Translations under genes and position numbers: made by a program
Shown: piece by piece, positions 7,394-12,660 of the stretch
Layout: every line of letters starts with the position of its first letter
Position numbering within the stretch: the first letter of the stretch is position 1
Assembly (NCBI GenBank): GCA_019090225.1
Contig: JAHRWI010000009.1
Coordinates: forward strand, 1-12,660
Direction of reading: 5' to 3'
Source: Porticoccaceae bacterium
GTDB taxonomy: Bacteria > Pseudomonadota > Gammaproteobacteria > Pseudomonadales > Porticoccaceae
Length of the DNA: 12,660 nt
The notes under the pieces: generated by a model
What the model saw: the letters and a program-made list of their open reading frames with translations, nothing else
Database searches by the model: none
Told to the model about the DNA's origin: nothing

Positions 7394-9535
7394 CTAATTA
7401 AAGTTGTATCTGATTTCGCCGAATATACGTCGGCCGGCAAGCGGTAGATCGTTCGGTATGGCAGGGACTGGAATAGCATTAAGGCTGGGCTCCCTGGCAT
7501 CCTCATCGAATATATTTTTCGCCAGTACCGATAACTCCAGTTGTTCGCCATAGAAGCGTTTTCGAATAGTCATATCAACCGTGGTGTAATCATCAATATC
7601 ATTTCGGGTGTCGCCAGAAGCCCGGTTGCGATCCATAACACTATTGAGCTGGAGGCTGACATCAAAGTCGTTGGGCAAATCTGCAAATCCGCGGATATAA
7701 AACTGTTGTTCAGGGGCATTCGCGGCATCCGTTCCAGTATTTTGATCCTCAGCATTCTGCCAGGAATAGTTTGTCAGGATAGATAACTGCTCAGTTATGT
7801 CCCAGTTAACTTCGATTTCCACGCCGTCGGCTTCCTGCTCACCAACATTTTGTGCCGTACGCGTTGCGCCGCCAGGGTCGGGTACGAATTGAATAATATC
7901 TTCCCATTCATAATGAAACAGGTTCAGGTCGACGCTGAGATCAAATGTGGGTCGATAGTTAAAAGCGATTTCATAACTTTTCAGGGTTTCTGGTTCCAGG
8001 TCAGGATTGCCTAGTACGGTTGGATTAGATTGCACCCGCGTCTCGGCAAAAGACGGTGCCCGAAAAGCCTCACCGTATAAAAACTTTGAAGTCAGGTTAT
8101 GTCGGGTTGACCATACCAGGGCGAGCCGAGGATTTACCGTGTCACCAAAATCGGAATAGTGGTCGTAACGAACACCTGCGGTCAGCTCCCAGTCATTGGC
8201 GAGGTGCCATACGTCCTGTACAAAAACGTAGTGGTTTTCACGATTGTCTTCAGGTAGGAAGACAAAAGGTGTGTCACTGACATCCACCAGCCCGGAGCCG
8301 GGTAAAATGGGGAATCCGGTTGCCGGGTCGATACCAAAGTTTTTCTCTTCTTCGGTTTTGTACACTTCGCCGTAATAGTAACCGGTTCCAACTAATAAAT
8401 TGTGTTTGTCAATACCGCTATAAGTCGTCGATAGATTAATGCGGTTGTGGCGTTCAAAACCTTCTGGATTGCCTATAATTCCATCAGGAAAGGGTGGGAA
8501 GATGGGGGCACCCATCGGGTCAAAGAACGGGCCGCGAGAGCCTGGCGGGAATAGCACGAAATTATCGTCTACTTCTTGGCTGGTATGTAGGATGCTTCCA
8601 GATACCTTGATCCCGAAGTGCTCTGTGTAATTAGGGTTGTCGTAGCTAAAGTCCGCGTTAAACCGCTTACTCGATACCTCTCCATTGCCGTCAAGCGCCT
8701 GAGCAAGGCCTACACCTAGACCGCCATCTTGCCTGATTTGAGCGCCGGTGCGCATGATGAATTTGCCGTAGCTTAGCTCGATTCGAGCGTCGATGTTTTT
8801 GCGTTGTAGCTGAACACCGTGGGGCGCGCTGGAGGCATCCGTGCCTGATATAGCATCCAGAAAGCTCTGCGCATCTGCATCGATGGTTTCGTGCTGACCA
8901 TCAGTGTCATGAAACTCTAAGCTTGCGGAAATATCAATTTTATCGCCGATGTGACCGTAGTTCAGCCAGATATCTTTCGTGTCGTGGGAGCCATGTCTGA
9001 CACCCGCTTCCAATCCATTTACCTCTCCCGCCTTTTTGGTAATGATGTTAATCACGCCCGAAAAGGCATCGGCACCATACACAGCAGAGCCAGGCCCTCG
9101 AATGACTTCAATTCGCGAGATCGCTTCGACCGGCATTCCACCCCAAGCTTGACTCCTGTCACCGAGAAACAGATTGGTTAGAGGCACACCGTTGATAAGC
9201 ATCAAGACCTGAGGGTTTGCCTCGGTATAGATTCCTCGAAACACGTAGATTGGGCTATATCCAACTGCGTTACGGCTGACGTGTAAGCCGGGAATGGTTT
9301 CCAGGATCTCGTCCAGATCAGTGACGCCCATTTTTTTTATGTCGTTAGCAGTGACGACGGAGGCGACGGAGGGAGCTTTTGAAATTGGTTGAGAGGCACC
9401 TGTTGCGATGCTCACGAACTCTTCGTCACCGTAGAAATCGAGTAATTCGTCCTCGATTCCAGTCGCGTATTGTGACAGGGAGAATGACAAGATGGTTGAT
9501 GCTGTAACAGTTAGGCTTCTGATTACGGGTAGCAT
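7394..9535 (-). CDS. TonB-dependent outer-membrane receptor
   Basis: A 713-residue outer-membrane receptor: signal peptide at about 1-25 (MLPVIRSLTVTASTILSFSL), a short acidic segment, a probable TonB box in EEFVSIATG near 38-46, a plug domain at about 50-165, then a 22-strand-type beta barrel. Plug hallmarks are VVTANDIKKMG, IPGLHVSR, VFRGIYTEANPQVLMLINGVPL and IEVIRGPGSAVYGADAFSGVINIITKK. Barrel hallmarks include AGVRYDHYSDFGDTVNPRLA, LYGEAFRAPSFAE, NPDLEPETLKSYEIAF and a final GRRIFGEIRYNF. The barrel normally ends in an aromatic residue; here one Asn follows the last Phe. The start at 9535 is chosen over an in-frame ATG at 9559 because GGAGGG lies 8 nt upstream and the signal peptide then begins cleanly. 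Its ATG shares one base with the TAA of the preceding citrate-synthase-like gene, implying translational coupling. Such receptors take up iron chelates, cobalamin, sugars and other large ligands; the ligand here is unknown. Confidence 0.95.
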   Translation of the reverse strand: MLPVIRSLTVTASTILSFSLSQYATGIEDELLDFYGDEEFVSIATGASQPISKAPSVASVVTANDIKKMGVTDLDEILETIPGLHVSRNAVGYSPIYVFRGIYTEANPQVLMLINGVPLTNLFLGDRSQAWGGMPVEAISRIEVIRGPGSAVYGADAFSGVINIITKKAGEVNGLEAGVRHGSHDTKDIWLNYGHIGDKIDISASLEFHDTDGQHETIDADAQSFLDAISGTDASSAPHGVQLQRKNIDARIELSYGKFIMRTGAQIRQDGGLGVGLAQALDGNGEVSSKRFNADFSYDNPNYTEHFGIKVSGSILHTSQEVDDNFVLFPPGSRGPFFDPMGAPIFPPFPDGIIGNPEGFERHNRINLSTTYSGIDKHNLLVGTGYYYGEVYKTEEEKNFGIDPATGFPILPGSGLVDVSDTPFVFLPEDNRENHYVFVQDVWHLANDWELTAGVRYDHYSDFGDTVNPRLALVWSTRHNLTSKFLYGEAFRAPSFAETRVQSNPTVLGNPDLEPETLKSYEIAFNYRPTFDLSVDLNLFHYEWEDIIQFVPDPGGATRTAQNVGEQEADGVEIEVNWDITEQLSILTNYSWQNAEDQNTGTDAANAPEQQFYIRGFADLPNDFDVSLQLNSVMDRNRASGDTRNDIDDYTTVDMTIRKRFYGEQLELSVLAKNIFDEDAREPSLNAIPVPAIPNDLPLAGRRIFGEIRYNFN

Positions 9536-10380
9536 TATATTTTCCCTCCGGAAATCCACTTTCTGTGAACATGTTCACTCGTATAATTGATTCGTTGGGT
9601 CGACAGAGGAAAAAGCGTACCCTCTGGTTTGTTTTTCGCATCTATATGGCACGGATACATACCGCTGATAAAGGCGAAAATCCCAAAATAAGACAGATTC
9701 TCTGGTGGCACACCCTCGTCGGCCATCAATGCAGAGATAACTGCGGACACATTAATTTGAAATCTGTATCTTGATTTATCCAAATAGTCAGAAATGTCTA
9801 AGGCCAGTTTTACGTAAGGGCCGGCACCCATCCCGATTGATTTAGCGAATCGTAGCAAGGGTTGGACTCTCTCATCTTTACTTACCAAAGGTCTGCCATA
9901 TCCACTAACCACTCTGTATTTCTTAAATTCACGAGTTATCAAATCTTCTAACTTTGCTCCCTCATCAAGATTTTTTTTAAATCTGAATAGCATATCGATT
10001 GAGCGGGTTGTCACTCGTAACCCGTACGCATCGGCTTCTGAAACTGCTGATGCCGCACTTAAAGCCAACGCTCCGGTCGTGCGTGCAGTTCCTCCGAGTG
10101 CAGCAACCCTGTTATTCCATAAACGAGGGTCTGGAAAGCTTGTGCTTATCACCCACATGCCCTCAAGAAGCCGCGCGAGCTTTGATGACTCTTCACCCGT
10201 GATGGAAAACACTATTAGTTCCATCCAGCGATGATTCGATAATTCACTTAATAAGTCTTTACCTCGCAGAACCACACGCTCTTTACCAATAATGGCCGCG
10301 CCCATTTCGGTTTGCCAGTTATCTTCAAATTCAGCGAGTAGATCCGGCCCTTTGAGGCTTATACGTTTGTTGCTAAGCAT
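9535..10380 (-). CDS. second citrate-synthase-fold protein, catalytic residues replaced
   Basis: A 281-residue protein recognisable as a short citrate synthase/citryl-CoA-lyase-fold member. The segment around 155-175 (VVSGYGRPLVSKDERVQPLL) aligns with the family's PGFGHPLY...DPR...LL motif, and 209-240 (INVSAVISALMADEGVPPENLSYFGIFAFISG) with the NVDFYSG...LG(I/F)P...FAIAR region. Judged against the canonical enzyme, the GFGH histidine is Arg163, the NVD aspartate is Ser212, and the HGGANE loop is replaced by something like SEADAYG (114-120). The canonical condensation is therefore unlikely. Its start overlaps the end of the preceding citrate-synthase-like gene by 8 nt with only a weak ribosome site, and its stop overlaps the receptor start by 1 nt. 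It may be the partner subunit of its neighbour, a regulatory subunit, or an enzyme with different chemistry. By eye it is more AT-rich than the two genes upstream. Confidence 0.72.
   Translation of the reverse strand: MLSNKRISLKGPDLLAEFEDNWQTEMGAAIIGKERVVLRGKDLLSELSNHRWMELIVFSITGEESSKLARLLEGMWVISTSFPDPRLWNNRVAALGGTARTTGALALSAASAVSEADAYGLRVTTRSIDMLFRFKKNLDEGAKLEDLITREFKKYRVVSGYGRPLVSKDERVQPLLRFAKSIGMGAGPYVKLALDISDYLDKSRYRFQINVSAVISALMADEGVPPENLSYFGIFAFISGMYPCHIDAKNKPEGTLFPLSTQRINYTSEHVHRKWISGGKI
9544..9549 (-). promoter_or_regulatory. strong ribosome binding site of the receptor gene
   Basis: GGAGGG (minus strand) is 8 nt upstream of the ATG at 9535 and lies inside the last codons of the preceding gene. 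It fixes the receptor start and would allow re-initiation by ribosomes finishing the upstream gene. Confidence 0.75.
9565..9578. repeat. 14-bp perfect palindrome upstream of the receptor gene
   Basis: GTGAACATGTTCAC is its own reverse complement and ends 29 bp before the receptor ATG, inside the coding end of the citrate-synthase-like gene. On the minus strand an AT-rich stretch (CAATTATACG) lies just upstream and could be a weak -10 element. It may be an operator for an internal promoter. A 14-bp palindrome is expected about 0.8 times by chance in 12.7 kb, so the sequence alone does not prove function. Confidence 0.3.
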
Positions 10381-11203
10381 TTTCTGGTATCGGCCCAGGG
10401 TCGTTGGTTAACGTAAGTCCGTTGGCAAAAAAGGGATAGCGACTAAAGCCCGTTTTTTCCTGCTCAAGGGCATGGGCAGCAGCGCCCGGTAGTCGCAGGA
10501 ATAAATATATGATTTCTGCCTGTTCGGGTTGAAATTCCAGATCGTGAAAAGCGGCCGCAGCAACACCAGAAAAGCTTAGTGGCGTTTGCGAATAGTTCTG
10601 AAGATCTGATCGATGTTTTTGCAACCACTGTAATGTGTCAGTGCCCTCAATAGAGCATAGATGATCGAGTAGTTGTTTCACCGGTGTAGGGCAGCTGGCG
10701 CCATTGGGATCAAAACCAGGCGTATGCTCGAATTCAGGCCAGACGTCGGCGCGCTCTTCTTTCGGCGGGTTAAGGATGATTTCCTGCCAGGTTGCCAGGT
10801 CTGTGCCGCACTGCTGCCAATATTGCAGTGCGGTATAGACCTCCCTGCTACCGCCAAGATTGCCCGCGCCGACCGAGATAGCGGCGATCAAGGCTGAAGC
10901 ACGGGTGGAGCCACCGACACCAGCATTCATAGCCGCACGGACACTGTGGTCTCGTGGTCCAGGGTTGGCCAGAGCCACTGCGAGGGATTCAAATATTTTT
11001 GCCTGTGACTCGGTGGGTGGCTCCAATTTAAACAGCAGCCAGATATATTCGATCAGACTTATTTTGCCCAATAGATCGCCATAGACATCGTAGCCCGAAC
11101 AGTAACAGGTGGAGGCGGCGAACGGGTTGTCCGGTTCGGCTTCCTCCCGCCATATTTTGGTGGTGATCTGCTCCCGCTGGGGGTTTTTGTCAGCTTCAGT
11201 CAT
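10373..11203 (-). CDS. first citrate-synthase/citryl-CoA-lyase-fold protein, catalytic residues replaced
   Basis: A 276-residue protein similar to the short citryl-CoA-lyase-like branch of the citrate synthase superfamily. TKIWREE...CSGYDVYGDLLGKISLIEYIWLLFKLEPPTESQAKIFESL (15-73) matches the small-domain lead-in (GYD...DLIG..SF.E..YLLL.G.LP). PGPRDHSVRAAMNAGVGG (81-98) holds a His86 that may correspond to the first conserved histidine. GNLGGSRE (114-121) stands where GLHGGANE is expected, losing the catalytic His. PGFDPNG (162-168) stands where PGFGHP is expected. LSFSG (209-213) replaces NVDG/NVDFY, losing the catalytic Asp. LPGAAAHALEQ (238-248) is a well-kept C-terminal signature. It follows the thiamine-diphosphate enzyme by 18 bp and overlaps the next citrate-synthase-like gene by 8 nt. 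No strong ribosome site is seen. A heteromer with the next protein is plausible. Reaction unknown. Confidence 0.76.
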   Translation of the reverse strand: MTEADKNPQREQITTKIWREEAEPDNPFAASTCYCSGYDVYGDLLGKISLIEYIWLLFKLEPPTESQAKIFESLAVALANPGPRDHSVRAAMNAGVGGSTRASALIAAISVGAGNLGGSREVYTALQYWQQCGTDLATWQEIILNPPKEERADVWPEFEHTPGFDPNGASCPTPVKQLLDHLCSIEGTDTLQWLQKHRSDLQNYSQTPLSFSGVAAAAFHDLEFQPEQAEIIYLFLRLPGAAAHALEQEKTGFSRYPFFANGLTLTNDPGPIPENA

Positions 11204-11221
11204 TTATTTGTTTACCGGAAT

Positions 11222-12660
11222 TTAGGTGTTTGCGCGGAGGAAGTCCGTACGTCCGCCAATCGGTGGCATTGCCTCGGGATCTATACGTACATCCAGCAAA
11301 GTGGGGCCTCGACGTTGGCAGATGGCTGGGCCATCAAGGGCTAGCAGGTCTTTGGTTGAGGTAATGAGGTGGGCTTCTGCCCCCATAGCTCGGGCAAATG
11401 CAGCAAAATCAACTGTCGGTAGGTCAAAGGCAATGGCTTCGGCGCCGGTTAGTCGTTGTCCGTGCTTGACCATGCCAAAAGCGCTGTCGTTAAGAACCAC
11501 GTAGATCACCGGCAATTGCTCCTGGACTGCGACGGTGATTTCCTGGCCGCTCATTAGCATACTGCCGTCGCCGGTAATGCAGACAACAGGCTCGCCGGGT
11601 TGGGCGAGGGCTGTGCCCACGGCGCTACCTATCGCCCAGCCCATAGGGGCGAAATCAAGTGTTGCTCTGAACAGACCACCCCGGGCATCGCGCTTGCCGG
11701 AAGTTCGTCGATCATAGGGGTGCAAGTAGTGAATAGCCCACGCAAAGCTGTTGCCGACATCGGCCAAATAGTGGGTGTGAGCTGGGAATATATTCGGCAA
11801 TTCACGCATCAGCCGTTGCGGTTTGAGGGGCACGGCATCGGACACAAAGCTATCTTCGTCATCAAGCGTAAACGATCGTTTGCGCTTCGTAGATGTGTCG
11901 CCTTTTTGAGCATTTTTGTGCGCCCAGAGCTGGGTTTTTTTGTTTAGTTTATCTAGCACTGTGTCGAATATAGTTTCGATACGACCCCGTACGTGAAGTG
12001 TCGCCATAGGCGTTTTAGCAAAATTAATTTCGCTTTCTTCAATATGAATAATGCGCTTGCTGAATAGCTGTAAATCCCAACCGCTGGTAGCCCACTGACC
12101 CAGATCGGCACCGATAACGAATATCCGGTCGACACTTGGGTCGGTCATGAGTTGTCGGGCATCCTGGTGTCCGGCAATGCCGATAACACCACGAAACAAA
12201 GGATGGTAGGGGCTGACCAGACCTTTACCTTGTGGCGTGACGATCAACTGGGCATCAATCTGCATCGCGACTGAAAGAATCAGCCCGATAGCCTCGGCAG
12301 CCTCATCACCAATCAGGAATATGGGCTTTTTGCATTGACCAATTTCATCAATTAACTGTGTCACCGCAGCAGTATCAAATAATGATGGTTTATTGAGCAA
12401 GGTGGGTAGATCGAATAAGGGTTTATCTGAGTTCGGGCTTTGCGACCATAGATCCATGGGTACGCTGATATGAGCAGGGCCTCGCTCAGAAAAGGCGGTC
12501 ATGATGGCGGTAATGAGCTTACGTTCGAATTGATCGGGGTGGGATACCAGGGTGCTATAGCGACATATTTGCTGGAACAAGGCGACGGTATTGATGGCTG
12601 TGCAAGATGACTCCTGAACTGCGCCAGCACCAAAACTGGATAGCGAAGTTTGTGCAGTAA
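11222..12660 (-). CDS. thiamine-diphosphate enzyme, acetolactate-synthase superfamily (5' end outside window)
   Basis: The reading frame stays open to the right edge, giving 478 residues of a protein probably about 100 residues longer. The first residues (SFGAGAVQESS...VALFQQICRYSTLV, then GPAHISVPMDLW) match the second half of the N-terminal pyrimidine-binding domain. The central domain follows (KKPIFLIGDEA, IVTPQGKGLVSPYHPLFRGVIG, DRIFVIGADLGQW). The C-terminal diphosphate-binding domain has the metal/ThDP motif GDGSMLMSGQE (GDGS at 11561-11572) followed by VVLNDSAFGM at the usual spacing. It should catalyse a carboligation, decarboxylation or lyase reaction on a 2-oxo acid or 2-hydroxyacyl-CoA in the cytoplasm. 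The catalytic Glu of the pyrimidine domain falls outside the window. A TTG at 12580 is not the true start, since homologous sequence continues upstream. Eighteen bp separate it from the first citrate-synthase-like gene, suggesting a joint acyl-CoA or 2-oxo acid pathway. Not assigned as IlvB: no small-subunit gene follows. Confidence 0.87.
   Translation of the reverse strand, partial: TAQTSLSSFGAGAVQESSCTAINTVALFQQICRYSTLVSHPDQFERKLITAIMTAFSERGPAHISVPMDLWSQSPNSDKPLFDLPTLLNKPSLFDTAAVTQLIDEIGQCKKPIFLIGDEAAEAIGLILSVAMQIDAQLIVTPQGKGLVSPYHPLFRGVIGIAGHQDARQLMTDPSVDRIFVIGADLGQWATSGWDLQLFSKRIIHIEESEINFAKTPMATLHVRGRIETIFDTVLDKLNKKTQLWAHKNAQKGDTSTKRKRSFTLDDEDSFVSDAVPLKPQRLMRELPNIFPAHTHYLADVGNSFAWAIHYLHPYDRRTSGKRDARGGLFRATLDFAPMGWAIGSAVGTALAQPGEPVVCITGDGSMLMSGQEITVAVQEQLPVIYVVLNDSAFGMVKHGQRLTGAEAIAFDLPTVDFAAFARAMGAEAHLITSTKDLLALDGPAICQRRGPTLLDVRIDPEAMPPIGGRTDFLRANT

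Noticed and set aside
9535..11203. The two citrate-synthase-like genes as one gene split by a frameshift.
   Set aside because: Each protein carries its own N-terminal lead-in, active-site region and C-terminal signature of the fold, so they are two full short members rather than two halves.
12578..12580. TTG at 12580 as the start of the thiamine-diphosphate enzyme.
   Set aside because: The frame stays open to the window edge and the upstream residues continue the family pattern; the real start is outside the window.
11222..12660. Naming the thiamine-diphosphate enzyme ilvB/ilvG.
   Set aside because: There is no small-subunit gene and the neighbours are citrate-synthase-like proteins, so branched-chain amino acid synthesis is not supported.

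Overview
The window suggests a Gram-negative bacterium, probably a marine gammaproteobacterium. The grounds are a TonB-dependent outer-membrane receptor, clear Shine-Dalgarno sites, a very large phosphorelay/c-di-GMP protein, an acyl-CoA dehydrogenase of the long DmdC/FadE-like clade, and moderate GC content (just under half by eye). The taxonomic placement is an impression, not a computation. I see no RNA genes, insertion sequences, CRISPR arrays or prophage genes.

Layout. A single plus-strand gene (19-1821) encodes a roughly 600-residue acyl-CoA dehydrogenase. After an 83-bp gap with no gene, everything else is on the minus strand and reads as one tightly packed unit from the right edge of the window to 1905. 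In transcription order it contains: a thiamine-diphosphate enzyme of the acetolactate-synthase superfamily (5' end outside the window); two consecutive short citrate-synthase-fold proteins whose genes overlap by 8 nt; a TonB-dependent receptor whose start codon overlaps the preceding stop (TAATG) by 1 nt; a periplasmic ABC-type substrate-binding protein without permease or ATPase genes; and a 1490-residue membrane hybrid histidine kinase ending in GGDEF and EAL domains. Gaps are 18 bp, overlap, overlap, 31 bp and 13 bp. The promoter must lie beyond 12660 unless internal promoters exist.

How the genes may work together. The last three genes look like a sensing line: outer-membrane receptor, periplasmic binding protein, then a membrane kinase with its own periplasmic sensor region, a complete His-Asp-His-Asp relay in one chain, and c-di-GMP synthesis and hydrolysis domains as output. 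The first three genes look metabolic (C-C bond and acyl-CoA chemistry). Both citrate-synthase-like proteins lack the three residues that carry out the canonical citrate synthase mechanism, so their activity is an open question. The direct translational coupling of a degenerate citrate-synthase-like gene to an outer-membrane receptor is the most unexpected feature. One inference is that the unit senses, takes up and metabolises a particular organic acid or acyl compound and adjusts c-di-GMP-controlled lifestyle accordingly. The ligand cannot be read from the sequence.
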